DNA from: Arthrobacter crystallopoietes
Lineage (GTDB): Bacteria > Actinomycetota > Actinomycetes > Actinomycetales > Micrococcaceae
Assembly: GCF_017603825.1 (NCBI RefSeq)
Contig: NZ_CP072014.1
Coordinates: 372,001 to 436,000, forward strand
Direction: 5' to 3'
Length of the DNA stretch: 64,000 bases
Made by a program: the position numbers and the translations under genes. Below are positions 16,314 through 24,663 of this stretch, in pieces (positions within the stretch are counted from its first letter, which is position 1; each line of letters opens with the position of its first letter). A model generated the notes under the pieces. It did not search any database and was not told the origin of the DNA. It worked only from the letters and a program-made list of their open reading frames with translations.

Positions 16314-18125
16314 TTATCCTTCGGACTCACGCAGGGCCAAGGCGGCCTGGACCAGCGCGGCATGGGTCAGCGCCTGCGGGAAGTTCCCCAGCTGGGCGTG
16401 GGTTTGCGGATCCATCTCCTCGGCGAAGAGGCCCAGAGCATTCGCCAGCCCGAGCATTTCCTCGAACAGCTGCGCAGCTTCGGGACGGCGGCCCGTTTCG
16501 GCGAGCGCCTGGACCAGCCAGAAGGAGCACGGCAGGAACGCACCCTCCACCCCGGGCAGGCCGTCGCGTCCGGGCGGGTAGCGGTACAGCAGGGGCCCAC
16601 CCGCGGAGAGCTTGCGGCGGATGGCGTCCACGGTGCCGCGGGTCCGCTCCGAATCCCGCTCCTCGATACCCAGAAGCGGCAGGATGAGCACGGCCGCATC
16701 GAGGTCGCTGGATCCGTAGCTGCGGGTATAGGTGTTCCCGTCCGGGTCGAAGCCCTTGAGCCTGACCTCGGCGGCGAGGGCTTCCCGCGCTGCGTGCCAC
16801 CGTTGCTGCTGCCGCTGCGAGACGCGGTGGGTACGCCCGATGTTCAGCGCGCGGTCGAGGGCAAGCCAGCCCATCATCTTGGAGTGCACGTGGTGCGCGG
16901 CGTCGTCGCGGATCTCCCAGATTCCCGCATCGGGTTCCTGCCATCGACGGGCCACCAGGTCGGCGAATCCGCGCATGGCCCGCCAAGTCTCCGAGTAGAG
17001 CTTGTGCCCTGCTTCCACCAGCACCCAAGCCCCATCGAGGACCCAGCCGTAACCGTCGAGCTGATGCTGTGTGGCCGCGCCGTTACCCACGCGGACCGGC
17101 GTGCTTTCGGCGTATCCCGGCCATCCCGTCAGAGTGCGTTCCGGCGGAACATGTCTGCCGGTCAGCGTGAGCATCGCGGGCAGCCGGGGCCGTTCCAGTC
17201 GGCTCGCATGCAGCAGCCAGCGAAGGAAGCTGCGGGCCTCGCCGGCTTTCCCGACGCCAAGGAACGCCCCGACCCCGATGCTGGCGTCACGGGGCCAGGC
17301 GTAGCGGTAGTCCCAGTTGCGGATCCCGCCCGGGAACTCGGGGAGCGAGGTTGTCGGCGCAGCCACGGGAGCCCCGGAAGGCGAATAGGTCAGCAGCCGC
17401 AGCGTCAGCAGACTGCGCACCACCGCATCCCGGTAGGGTGTTCCGCCGTCGATCTCCGCTGCCCAAGCCCGCCACAGCTCCTCGTCCGCCGTCAGCAACT
17501 CCACCGCCGCATCCGGCTCCACTTGCACCAGCGGTTCCCCGTACGCCACGGCCAGCACCAGAGTGACGGGCTGGCCCGGGATTACTACGAACGACGACGG
17601 GATGCCGGTTTCGATCGTCAGTTCCGGACCGCTGCCCAGACTCAGCGCCAGCGGGCCCCACTCGCAGACCAGGCTCCGGCCGGAACGGACCCGCGGCCGG
17701 ACGTGCCTTTCGCCAAGACGCGGATCAAACTCCACCACTGCTTCCACCGGCTGGCCCACGGCCGTCAGCCGCCGCACCAGCAACGTGGTGGGCAGCAGCT
17801 GTCCGCGAACTTCGGCCACCATGGCATCCGTGAGGACGAGCGTGCCCTCGCCCACCGCCCAGGTTGTTTCCAGCGTGGCAGTTTCCGGGCGGTAGCGGCG
17901 CTGCGCGGGTACCGTTGGCACGGCCGGACCCAGCCGGTAGGTCCCTGCTTCGGGCCCGCCGACCAGGCGCCCGAAGACGGGTTCGCCGTCGAAGCTGGGA
18001 ACGCACATCCAGTCGATCGCGCCGGCGCCGGACACCAGCGCAGCAGTCCGGGTATCGCCGATCAGCCCGTAGTCTCCGATGTCCGGTTGCCGGGCGTTCT
18101 CTGGACCCCGCTGTTCCGCCTCCAT
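16314..18125 (-). CDS. Glycoside hydrolase family 15 protein (glucoamylase/trehalase-like)
   Basis: A 603-residue cytoplasmic enzyme without a signal peptide. The N-terminal beta-sandwich begins DYGLIGDTRTAALVS and GAIDWMCVPSFDG. The (alpha/alpha)6 catalytic domain has GIRNWDYRYAWPRDAS, GIWEIRDDAAHHVHSKMMGWLALDRAL (Glu of WEIR is the likely general acid) and AEEMDPQTHAQLGNFPQALTH (second glutamate). Actinobacterial relatives include trehalases and glucan-hydrolysing enzymes, so the substrate (trehalose or an alpha-glucan) is open. ATG at 18125 shares a base with the stop of the upstream gene (TGATG), showing translational coupling. A longer frame upstream of this ATG only shadows that gene. 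Confidence 0.88.
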   Translation of the reverse strand: MEAEQRGPENARQPDIGDYGLIGDTRTAALVSGAGAIDWMCVPSFDGEPVFGRLVGGPEAGTYRLGPAVPTVPAQRRYRPETATLETTWAVGEGTLVLTDAMVAEVRGQLLPTTLLVRRLTAVGQPVEAVVEFDPRLGERHVRPRVRSGRSLVCEWGPLALSLGSGPELTIETGIPSSFVVIPGQPVTLVLAVAYGEPLVQVEPDAAVELLTADEELWRAWAAEIDGGTPYRDAVVRSLLTLRLLTYSPSGAPVAAPTTSLPEFPGGIRNWDYRYAWPRDASIGVGAFLGVGKAGEARSFLRWLLHASRLERPRLPAMLTLTGRHVPPERTLTGWPGYAESTPVRVGNGAATQHQLDGYGWVLDGAWVLVEAGHKLYSETWRAMRGFADLVARRWQEPDAGIWEIRDDAAHHVHSKMMGWLALDRALNIGRTHRVSQRQQQRWHAAREALAAEVRLKGFDPDGNTYTRSYGSSDLDAAVLILPLLGIEERDSERTRGTVDAIRRKLSAGGPLLYRYPPGRDGLPGVEGAFLPCSFWLVQALAETGRRPEAAQLFEEMLGLANALGLFAEEMDPQTHAQLGNFPQALTHAALVQAALALRESEG

Positions 18126-18601
18126 CAGCGGACCTGGAAGAGCAGCCCGAGCATGACGCCGTAGACCAGATGCGCGGCCACTGCCACGGCGGGGGTCTGG
18201 ATGCCGTAGTTCAAAGCCAGCAGGCCCGGGGGCTCGAGTGCGGCGCGGTTTGACGGTCCTGCCCGGTGCGAGGCCATCCGCGGGTGGACGCCGGGCAGCA
18301 GCGGAAGCACTATTGTCAGGGCGACTGCCACGTGCAGCAGGCCCAGCAGTCCCCCAAGCCACCAGGTCGCCTGCCCCAGCAGCGCGAACGTGGCCGCGTA
18401 GCCCAAAGCGAAGATTTGGCCGGCCGCGAGATGGATAAAGAAGCCTGCCACCCGCGCGTGGTCCGGATCCGGGGTGACCAGCGTCCCCAGCACCAAAGGC
18501 AGGTCGAGCCGGGTCAGGCCAGCCATCTGCGCGGCGATCATGACCATCGTGAGTGCACCTGTTGCGAGCAGTCCGAACACCGCCCAGCCTGCCCAGTCCA
18601 T
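18125..18601 (-). CDS. Small integral membrane protein of unknown function
   Basis: 158 residues with four predicted membrane helices (WAVFGLLATGALTMVMI; FFIHLAAGQIFALGYAATFAL; LLGLLHVAVALTIVLPLLP; VAVAAHLVYGVMLGLLF). I do not recognise a catalytic motif. ATG at 18601 was chosen because GGGAGG and GGAG lie upstream and the first helix starts there; an earlier start adding 23 Gly/Ala-rich residues is possible. It is coupled to the GH15 gene by a TGATG junction, so the pair form an operon. The link to sugar metabolism is by neighbourhood only. Confidence 0.7.
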   Translation of the reverse strand: MDWAGWAVFGLLATGALTMVMIAAQMAGLTRLDLPLVLGTLVTPDPDHARVAGFFIHLAAGQIFALGYAATFALLGQATWWLGGLLGLLHVAVALTIVLPLLPGVHPRMASHRAGPSNRAALEPPGLLALNYGIQTPAVAVAAHLVYGVMLGLLFQVR

Positions 18602-18805
18602 CTCGTCTCCGCCTCCCGACGCCGCCCCGCGGCGTCCTGCCGACACGCCAGTTTTCCCGCCGGCAGACACCGAAGAGGATCTGGGTGGAAGTATGCACGG
18701 CGAGGCTTGTGGAAAGACTATGGTTCCCTCGGCAGCCCCGGCAACGGCTATCGGCGGAACTTCCGTCCAGGAAGTCCCGCCGGAGAGCCCGTAGCGCGGA
18801 AGCCC

Positions 18806-19333
18806 CTATTGCCCGCTGTCCGGAAAATGGGCGTTAAGACCGTCCCTGCGAATATGTGAAGCGGTCTTCCGCCGATTGCGCAGTGCCTTGAAAGCGGGCA
18901 GGGCCACGGCGGCAGCAGCGGCAATGAACACCAATTGCATCAGAGTTCGCGGCAGCAGTGCGGTGGCAGGTTCCCCGCCGAACTCGATTCCCGCAACAGC
19001 CGCGTAGACGTTGGCCGGGAACATAACCACCAGCAGCAGCGTCAATCCTGCTCCAGCCCAGGGAGCCGTCCGCCGGTGCAGTAGACCAAGGGCCGCAGCG
19101 AGCTCCAGCACGCCAGTCAGCGTGACCAGAAACCCGGGGTAAGGAAGCACAGGGGGCACCATGTCGATGAGGTCCGCGCGCATTCCGTTGAAGTGGGCCG
19201 TTCCGGTCAGGACCAGCATGGCGGCCAACCCGCCGCGCAGGCTCACCAGCCAGGATCGGAGGGGCTTGACGCCGAGAGCCCCGGCCAGGCGCAGCAGCAG
19301 TGTGACGGCCAACAGGGTGATAAGCGGTGCCAT
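18806..19333 (-). CDS. DoxX-family membrane protein
   Basis: A 175-residue protein with about four to five helices: a LRGGLAAMLVLTGTAHFNGMRADLIDMVPPVLPYPGFLV block and GVLELAAALGLLHRRTAPWAGAGL, both typical of the DoxX/DoxD-like group (often listed as redox-associated membrane proteins). ATG at 19333 has the SD GGAAGGAC; earlier in-frame starts would overlap the promoter. It is transcribed divergently from a TetR regulator with interlocked promoters, so it is probably that regulator's target. Its substrate is unknown. Confidence 0.8.
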   Translation of the reverse strand: MAPLITLLAVTLLLRLAGALGVKPLRSWLVSLRGGLAAMLVLTGTAHFNGMRADLIDMVPPVLPYPGFLVTLTGVLELAAALGLLHRRTAPWAGAGLTLLLVVMFPANVYAAVAGIEFGGEPATALLPRTLMQLVFIAAAAAVALPAFKALRNRRKTASHIRRDGLNAHFPDSGQ

Positions 19334-19365
19334 GGGAAGTCCTTCCATCGGACATTCTACGTATC

Positions 19366-19427
19366 TTGACACTGACTAGATTACTCTGATGATCGAACTT
19401 GTCAATGACTAGATAGCAACTAATCTA
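19366..19427. promoter_or_regulatory. Interlocked divergent doxX/tetR promoters with a duplicated 16-bp operator-like site
   Basis: On the minus strand TTGACA (19405-19400), 16 bases and TAATCT (19383-19378) make a good promoter for doxX. On the plus strand TTGTCA (19399-19404), 16 bases and TAATCT (19421-19426) make one for tetR, placing +1 at about its ATG (leaderless). A 16-bp site TTGaCAcTGACTAGAT (19366-19381) recurs as TTGtCAaTGACTAGAT (19399-19414), 14 of 16 identical and 33 bp apart. This is the likely TetR binding pair. Confidence 0.7.
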
Positions 19428-19432
19428 AGAGG

Positions 19433-20017
19433 ATGGAAACCTCGACCTACCACCACGGCGATCTGCGCCGTGCCATCATCGATGCCGCGCTGGAGGCGAT
19501 TCGCGAGTCCAGCCCCGCCGCTGTCAGCCTCCGCGATCTGGCCCGGCGCGCCGGCGTCTCCCATGCGGCCCCGGCACACCATTTCGGTGACAAAGCCGGC
19601 CTCTTGACCGCCGTCGCCGCGCAGGGGTTCGGCCTGCTCGGCGATGTCCTGCAAAAGGCTGCGGGCCAGCCCGACGGGTATCTGGCTGTTGGCGTCGCCT
19701 ACGTGGGTTTCGCCGTCGAGCACCGCGCGCACTTCGAGGTAATGTTCCGCCCTGAGCTCTACCATGCGGACGATCCGGAACTGCTCGAGGCCCAGGCCAG
19801 AACATCGCGGATGCTCTACGAGGGTGCCGCGCCGTACGCGCAGGACGGTGGCACCACGCCTCGGGACGCTGCACTGGCAGCCTGGTCGCTGGTGCACGGA
19901 TTCGCTTCCCTGTGGCTCAGCGGTAACCTGCCGGCGGATCTGCCGGCCGACCCGCAGGACGCGGCGCGGAGAGTGGCGCGTGTCCTCTTCCCTCACAAAG
20001 CCGGCGATATCGCCTGA
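19433..20017 (+). CDS. TetR-family transcriptional repressor
   Basis: 194 residues. The N-terminal helix-turn-helix (about 10-55) begins YHHGDLRRAIIDAALEAI and contains VSLRDLARRAGVSHAAPAHHFGDKAGLL, the form with HHGDLR and the APxHHF recognition helix. The C-terminal ligand domain resembles TetR_C_33 (WAG-type) proteins, including GVAYVGFAVEHRAHFEVMF. ATG coincides with the predicted transcription start, so the mRNA is probably leaderless. Two copies of a 16-bp site upstream suggest control of itself and of the divergent DoxX gene. The inducer is unknown. Confidence 0.88.
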   Translation: METSTYHHGDLRRAIIDAALEAIRESSPAAVSLRDLARRAGVSHAAPAHHFGDKAGLLTAVAAQGFGLLGDVLQKAAGQPDGYLAVGVAYVGFAVEHRAHFEVMFRPELYHADDPELLEAQARTSRMLYEGAAPYAQDGGTTPRDAALAAWSLVHGFASLWLSGNLPADLPADPQDAARRVARVLFPHKAGDIA

Positions 20018-20058
20018 ATTACGGCCCGGCGTCGTACTTTGGCACTAGTCTGGGCAGC

Positions 20059-21063
20059 ATGGAATTCAGATACCTGGGCAACAGCGGCCTGAAAATATCC
20101 GAAATCACCTACGGCAACTGGCTTACCCACGGCTCGCAGGTGGAAAACGACACGGCAACGCAATGCGTTCGGGCGGCGTTGGACGCCGGCATCACCACCT
20201 TCGACACCGCCGACGTCTACGCCAACACCGCCGCGGAGGAAGTCCTCGGCGCCGCTTTGAAGGGCGAACGGCGGCAGTCGCTGGAGATCTTCACCAAGGT
20301 GTACTTCCCCACCGGACCCAAGGGGCACAACGACACGGGGCTGTCGCGCAAGCACATCATGGAATCGATCGACGGGTCCCTGCGCCGGCTGCAAACGGAC
20401 TATGTGGACCTCTACCAGGCCCACCGGTACGACGTCGAAACCCCGCTTGAGGAGACCATGCAGGCCTTTGCCGACGTGGTCCGCGCGGGCAAGGCACTGT
20501 ACATCGGTGTCAGCGAGTGGAACGCCGGGCAACTGCGCGCCGGGCACGCGCTCGCGAAGGAGCTGGGCATCCAGCTGATCTCCAACCAGCCGCAGTATTC
20601 CATGCTGTGGCGGGTCATCGAGGGCGAGGTCATTCCCGCCTCCGAGGAGCTGGGTATCTCTCAGATCGTCTGGTCGCCGATGGCCCAGGGAGTGCTGAGC
20701 GGCAAGTACCTGCCGGGCGCCGAACCACCTGCCGGGAGCCGCGCAACGGATGAAAAGGGCGGCGCCCAGATGATCGAGCGCTGGATGTCCGACGACGTGC
20801 TCGAAGGCGTCCAGCAACTGGCGCCGCTGGCGGAGGAAGCCGGGCTGACCATGGCCCAACTGGCCATTGCCTGGGTCCTGCAGAATCCCAATGTCGCCTC
20901 CGCAATCATCGGAGCGTCCCGGCCGGAGCAGGTGGTCTCCAATGTGGCCGCTGCCGGCGTGCGGCTGGACGATGCCGTGATGGGCAAGATTGAAGACGTC
21001 ATCGGCGGCCTCGCCGAGCGTGACCCGGCCAAGACCCGGGCCCCGAAAGAGCGGCTGACCTGA
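20059..21063 (+). CDS. Aldo/keto reductase (Kv-beta/YghZ-like group)
   Basis: A 334-residue NADPH-dependent oxidoreductase with a TIM barrel. The AKR tetrad fits: Asp and Tyr in FDTADVYANTAAEE (around residues 48-61), Lys in IFTKVYFPTG (about 79-88) and His in LYQAHRYD (about 116-123). SPMAQGVLSGKYLPG and the C-terminal VASAIIGASRPEQV nucleotide-binding part match the potassium-channel-beta-like subgroup. The substrate is unknown. It follows tetR by 41 bp on the same strand and could be co-transcribed with it. Confidence 0.9.
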   Translation: MEFRYLGNSGLKISEITYGNWLTHGSQVENDTATQCVRAALDAGITTFDTADVYANTAAEEVLGAALKGERRQSLEIFTKVYFPTGPKGHNDTGLSRKHIMESIDGSLRRLQTDYVDLYQAHRYDVETPLEETMQAFADVVRAGKALYIGVSEWNAGQLRAGHALAKELGIQLISNQPQYSMLWRVIEGEVIPASEELGISQIVWSPMAQGVLSGKYLPGAEPPAGSRATDEKGGAQMIERWMSDDVLEGVQQLAPLAEEAGLTMAQLAIAWVLQNPNVASAIIGASRPEQVVSNVAAAGVRLDDAVMGKIEDVIGGLAERDPAKTRAPKERLT

Positions 21064-21068
21064 CGGCC

Positions 21069-22127
21069 CTAGCGCGACCGGTTCTGCCGGTGGACCTCCT
21101 CAATAATCCTGACGACGGCGAGTGACTCCGCCGGGTCCACCGGTACCGGCGCGCCGGCCGTGATGCTGGCGGCCAGCTGCCGGTAGAACTCCGGATACGC
21201 CCCGCGCTCGGCCTTGACCGGCCGCACCTCGCCGGGCACACCGGTGGCCCCCCAGGTCTCTTCCGGCTCCTCGCCGTACCCTGCCGCGGAAGGCAACATA
21301 CCGCCGTCGAGCGCTGCCTCCTGCCCGTCCGTCCCCCACTTGGTGAAGGCGGCTTTGGAGCCGAGCACATGGAAGCGCGGCGCCGGCAGCCCGGAGATCA
21401 GGTTCATGGACAGCCGCGAGCGCACGCCGGACTCGTGCAGCAGGGACACAAACGCGTCCTCATCCGCTTCCGAGGCACCAGCGTCCGTGTGTCGGGCGGT
21501 CTCGCCATAGACCGTGGCGACGGGACCGAAGAGTTGCAGCGCCTGGTCGATCAAGTGCGAGCCGAGATCCGAGAGGATGCCCCCGCCCTCGGCGGTCCCG
21601 GCAGTCGCCTTCCAAGCCCGCAGGCCCGCCGGCTTCCACCGCTCAAAACGCGACTCAAAGATATGCACCTGGCCGAGCCCGCCGTCGGCAAGCAGTTTTT
21701 TGAGGGTAAGGAAATCCGAGTCCCAACGCCGGTTCTGGAAGACCGAGAGTACGACGCCGGCCTGCCGTGCCTTCTCAATCAGCGTCTCGCCTTCGGCGGA
21801 TGTGGGAACGAACGGCTTGTCCACCACTACATTCAGCCCGAGTTCCAGTGCAGTGCCTGCGAGCGCGAAGTGGCTGGCGGGCGGGGTTCCGATGACCACC
21901 AGGTCCAGGTCGGCGGCGCGGCCGAACAGCTCCTGCGTGCCAGCGAGGACTTCCGCATCCGGGTAGGTTGCGCGGGCGAGGACGGCGCGCTCGGGGTTGC
22001 CGGTGACAATGAAGTCCAGCGAGTATTCGCCGCTGGCTTCGAGGAACGGCGTATGGAAGACCCGGCCTGAGAGGCCGAAGCCGATGACTGCGGTACGGAG
22101 TGGTTCAACGTGGGTCACGAGCGCCAT
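21069..22127 (-). CDS. Gfo/Idh/MocA-family NAD(P)-dependent oxidoreductase
   Basis: A 352-residue dehydrogenase. An N-terminal Rossmann fold carries VIGFGLSGRVFHTPFL (about 15-30), followed by DLVVIGTPPASHFALA and the conserved VVVDKPFVPTSAEGETL, whose Lys is the usual catalytic/cofactor residue. The C-terminal sheet domain contains GGGILSDLGSHLIDQALQLFG, with the typical D/H pair. Relatives act on sugars or inositols; the substrate is not evident. It ends 5 bp from the convergent aldo/keto reductase stop. No clear SD precedes ATG; GTG at 22118 is an alternative. Confidence 0.88.
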   Translation of the reverse strand: MALVTHVEPLRTAVIGFGLSGRVFHTPFLEASGEYSLDFIVTGNPERAVLARATYPDAEVLAGTQELFGRAADLDLVVIGTPPASHFALAGTALELGLNVVVDKPFVPTSAEGETLIEKARQAGVVLSVFQNRRWDSDFLTLKKLLADGGLGQVHIFESRFERWKPAGLRAWKATAGTAEGGGILSDLGSHLIDQALQLFGPVATVYGETARHTDAGASEADEDAFVSLLHESGVRSRLSMNLISGLPAPRFHVLGSKAAFTKWGTDGQEAALDGGMLPSAAGYGEEPEETWGATGVPGEVRPVKAERGAYPEFYRQLAASITAGAPVPVDPAESLAVVRIIEEVHRQNRSR

Positions 22128-22148
22128 CTTACGGGGAAGGGAGCGCTG

Positions 22149-22832
22149 TTAGCGCGGCTCGCGGGCCGTTGTGTAGGAAGGCTCGCGCAGGGATCGGGTC
22201 CAACGGTAGGTGCCGGCGCCGGGCAGTGGATGCAGTAGCGGATCGAACCGCCGGTCCGTGTCCTGCTGGGTTGCATCAAGCGACAAGGACATAGTGGCGA
22301 ACCGGGTCCATGGCCCGCGGAGTGCGGAATGGTAAAGCCCCAGCGTCCAGACGCGGTCCCCGAGTGCCCGCCGGAAGGCCTCCGGTTTCGCGGGGAGCCT
22401 GAACGCGGAGTCCAGAGTACGGGCCGCCAGCAGCACCGGCCCGCGGCTGCTCTGATACGGCATCAAGGTGGTGAATGCTGGCTCCGACGCGAATCTGTGC
22501 GGCGTCAGGATGAAACGGCTGGCTCCGGACATCCCCGTGGATGCGAGCAGTACATCGAAGGGTCCTGGGTCTGCCAGTACCCGCAGGGCCAGCCCGATGA
22601 TGTCCGGCAGCGGTTCGGGCAGGCCGATCGATCGCGACAGCCGTGCCTGGACTTGGACGGTACCGGGAGTATCGAGCCACGATATCCCGCTTCGCCGTCC
22701 GGGCGGAAGCCTGTCGGCCGACCCGGTGAGGCTGACGCCTTCCGGATGGATCGGGCGCTCGGGGCGGAGGGCTTTGATTCCTCGGAACAGGAGCGCAAAG
22801 CCGCGTCCCGCCGTCGTAGCTATCTGTTCCAA
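22149..22832 (-). CDS. Conserved hypothetical protein, possibly catalase-fold
   Basis: A 227-residue soluble protein I cannot assign firmly. It starts at TTG with AAGGAG seven bases upstream. The order HPEGVSLTGSA, GISWLDTPGTVQVQARLSRSIGLPEPLPDIIGLALRV, DVLLASTG and RFILTPHRFASEPAF loosely follows the beta-barrel core of catalase-related heme proteins (conserved His, then Arg-Ser and Gly-Leu-Pro, then LLAST). That is a weak analogy, and no proximal heme Tyr motif was recognised. It lies 21 bp upstream of the Gfo/Idh gene's 5' end on the same strand, so the two may be co-transcribed. Confidence 0.6.
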   Translation of the reverse strand: MEQIATTAGRGFALLFRGIKALRPERPIHPEGVSLTGSADRLPPGRRSGISWLDTPGTVQVQARLSRSIGLPEPLPDIIGLALRVLADPGPFDVLLASTGMSGASRFILTPHRFASEPAFTTLMPYQSSRGPVLLAARTLDSAFRLPAKPEAFRRALGDRVWTLGLYHSALRGPWTRFATMSLSLDATQQDTDRRFDPLLHPLPGAGTYRWTRSLREPSYTTAREPR

Positions 22833-23086
22833 TTCCAGCTCCTTCCGTCACCGCCTCGAGTTAGCTCTGGCCGGCCGGCCCGTCGGCCCGTCGAAACGTC
22901 CCCTTGGGAGGAAATATACGCTGGCTGGCGCCCGGGGGAGGCATCCACAACGTATGTCGACCCCTTGCTAAATGCAGGCGGCTGGCTAGGCTGAAGGTCA
23001 GGGGAAGCGCAGCGAGGCATTCCCCGTTCCGGCCGATCGGATCTTTCTGCGGCCTAGGCCGCATGGTCCAGGAAGGTGGCTTGCTG

Positions 23087-23572
23087 GTGGATTCCCATGC
23101 CCCGGTAACCGCACGCGACATCATGACAACGCCGGTCATTAGCGTTGTCGCCGAAGCACTGATCGAAGACGTCGCCCAGCTGCTGGGCAAACACCGCATC
23201 AGCGCCGTACCGGTAGTGGACGATGAGCAGCATGTGGTCGGGCTGGTCAGCGAGTACGACCTGCTGGCGACTCCGGGCGTCACCGCGGCCCAGGTCATGA
23301 CCAGCTCCGTGATCAGCGTGACCACGGACACCGCCATCTCGGACATCCGGAAGTTGCTGGTCAACCAATGGATCGTGCGCGTTCCGGTGCTGGAGAACGG
23401 GCGCCTGGTCGGGATCGTCAGCCGCGCGGACATCGTGGCGCTGCTGGCAACCGAGTGGATGTGCGGAGCCTGCGGCGAACCGGTGAGGGGTGAACACCCG
23501 CCCAAGGCCTGCCCCAAATGCGGGGCGGACAGCGAGAGGTTCGTCCTGCACGAGCAGCCCACGGGCCCCTGA
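23087..23572 (+). CDS. Two-CBS-domain protein with a C-terminal rubredoxin-like zinc ribbon
   Basis: About 161 residues. CBS1 begins ARDIMTTPVISVVAEALIEDVAQLLGKHRISAVPVV and CBS2 begins AAQVMTSSVISVTTDTAISDIRKLL; together they form a Bateman module that normally binds adenine nucleotides. The tail WMCGACGEPV... CPKCGADSERF has two CxxC pairs and resembles the rubredoxin-type domain of rubrerythrins, so it should bind Zn or Fe. GTG at 23087 was chosen because GAAGGTGG precedes it and the CBS fold starts just after; TTG at 23081 and ATG at 23063 are alternatives. Its role could be energy, redox or metal sensing; no partner is obvious. Confidence 0.82.
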   Translation: MDSHAPVTARDIMTTPVISVVAEALIEDVAQLLGKHRISAVPVVDDEQHVVGLVSEYDLLATPGVTAAQVMTSSVISVTTDTAISDIRKLLVNQWIVRVPVLENGRLVGIVSRADIVALLATEWMCGACGEPVRGEHPPKACPKCGADSERFVLHEQPTGP

Positions 23573-23696
23573 ACCGGTCCCGGCGCGCCGGCGCTGCGTC
23601 CTCGACGTTTGGGAAGACGCAGAACCCTGACCGGCCGGCCGCCTGATGCCAACGCAAGAGCTTTAAGGTCTAGTACCGGCCTCGAGCATCAAACGT

Positions 23697-24485
23697 TCAG
23701 CGCCCACTGGCGTGCTCGCCCAGTTGTTGGGTGATCTTGTGCGCCTCCTCAAGCAGAAGCTTCCCGAGGAATTCCTGCCGTTCCGGGCGGAACCGCTGCT
23801 CGATGCCGGTGAGGGACAGAGCCCATGCCGGGTTGCCGTGGCGGTCGAAAACGGCGGCCCCCATCCCCCAACTGCCCTCAAGGATGAGTCCGGGATTCAC
23901 CGTGTAGCCGTTGCGACGGGTCGCTTCCAAGTTCGCCCGGATCCGTTCTGCGGTATGGGCCGGTCCAAAACGCGCGGCGCGCACACCGCCGTCGTCAAGC
24001 AACCGGTCCACCTCCTCTTCCGGGAGGAAGGCCATGATGGCTAGTCCGGCGGAAGCAACTCCCAGTGGAAAGCGGACACCTTCATGCAAAACGAATGAGC
24101 GCACCGGAAAGCTGCCTTCGACCCGGAGCAGACACACCGTTTCGTCACCGCGCCTGATGGAAAGGAATGCGCTCTCGCCGGTTTCATCCGCCAACCGCTG
24201 CAGGCTCGGCCGCGCCAGGTCCTCAATGGCGTACCGGTTGGAGGCGACAGCTCCGAGGACATAGATCTCCGGGCCCAAATGCCAGGTGCCCGTCTCGGCA
24301 TGATGGTCCAGCAGCCCCTCGGCCGCCAGCGAGTTCAGTAGCCGGTAGACCGTGGGCCGCGTCAGCCCCGATGCCTCAACGATAGCCGGAAGCGCCGCAC
24401 CTCCTTCAGGGGAGCGTCCAACGATGCGCAACAACTGAGCCACACGCCCGACCACTTGCGCCCCTTGCACAGTTTTCTCCGCCAT
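23697..24485 (-). CDS. IclR-family transcriptional regulator
   Basis: 262 residues. The N-terminal winged helix (about 10-70) contains AIVEASGLTRPTVYRLLNSLAAEGLL. The C-terminal GAF-like effector domain has LADETGESAFLSIRRGDETVCL, the FPLGVASAGLAIMAFLP block and a final GAAVFDRHGNPAWALSLTG. ATG at 24485 has AAGGGAG five bases before it. It is divergent from CoA-transferase and thiolase genes, and the space between holds three TGGACA/TGTCCA half-site pairs. By analogy with PcaR/CatR-type IclR proteins it probably responds to a pathway acid such as 3-oxoadipate or acetoacetate. Confidence 0.88.
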   Translation of the reverse strand: MAEKTVQGAQVVGRVAQLLRIVGRSPEGGAALPAIVEASGLTRPTVYRLLNSLAAEGLLDHHAETGTWHLGPEIYVLGAVASNRYAIEDLARPSLQRLADETGESAFLSIRRGDETVCLLRVEGSFPVRSFVLHEGVRFPLGVASAGLAIMAFLPEEEVDRLLDDGGVRAARFGPAHTAERIRANLEATRRNGYTVNPGLILEGSWGMGAAVFDRHGNPAWALSLTGIEQRFRPERQEFLGKLLLEEAHKITQQLGEHASGR

Positions 24486-24499
24486 TTCACTCCCTTCGA

Positions 24500-24533
24500 T
24501 CCACAATATGGACAGTCTACTGGCGCTTGTCCA
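24500..24533. promoter_or_regulatory. TGGACA/TGTCCA inverted repeats upstream of the IclR gene
   Basis: TCCA (24500-24503) and TGGA (24509-24512) form one small palindrome; TGGACA (24509-24514) and TGTCCA (24528-24533) form a wider inverted repeat. They lie 15-48 bp upstream of the regulator's start and share half-sites with the palindrome at 24606-24622. Confidence 0.55.
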
Positions 24534-24605
24534 CAGTGTGAAATGCACGAAAACAATCCTCTTGACGCCTCGGTGACACCCCCGCTAGCCTGCAGGTAAA
24601 CCACA

Positions 24606-24622
24606 TGTCCACTACATGGACA
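24606..24622. promoter_or_regulatory. Candidate IclR operator before the CoA-transferase operon
   Basis: TGTCCA (24606-24611), spacer CTACA, TGGACA (24617-24622): a perfect 6-5-6 palindrome 42 bp upstream of the CoA-transferase ATG. An ATG inside it (24616) is in frame with that gene but has no ribosome site, so it is not the start. Confidence 0.65.
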
Positions 24623-24663
24623 ACAAGGCGTTCAGGGCGTCAGACACTCAACGAGGAGGAAGC

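Noticed and set aside
16314-18125. GH15 product considered as a secreted glucoamylase
   Set aside because: There is no signal peptide, and the N-terminal sandwich starts within the first 20 residues. A cytoplasmic trehalase/glucan enzyme is more likely.
18126-18698. Upstream extension of the GH15 frame by about 190 codons
   Set aside because: It overlaps the small membrane protein gene, which has real helices and an SD. The GH15 homology begins exactly at the ATG in the TGATG junction.
23573-23696. CTGCGTC/GACGCAG pair considered as a terminator between the CBS gene and iclR
   Set aside because: The stem is only seven pairs with a long loop and no T-run, too weak to list as a feature.
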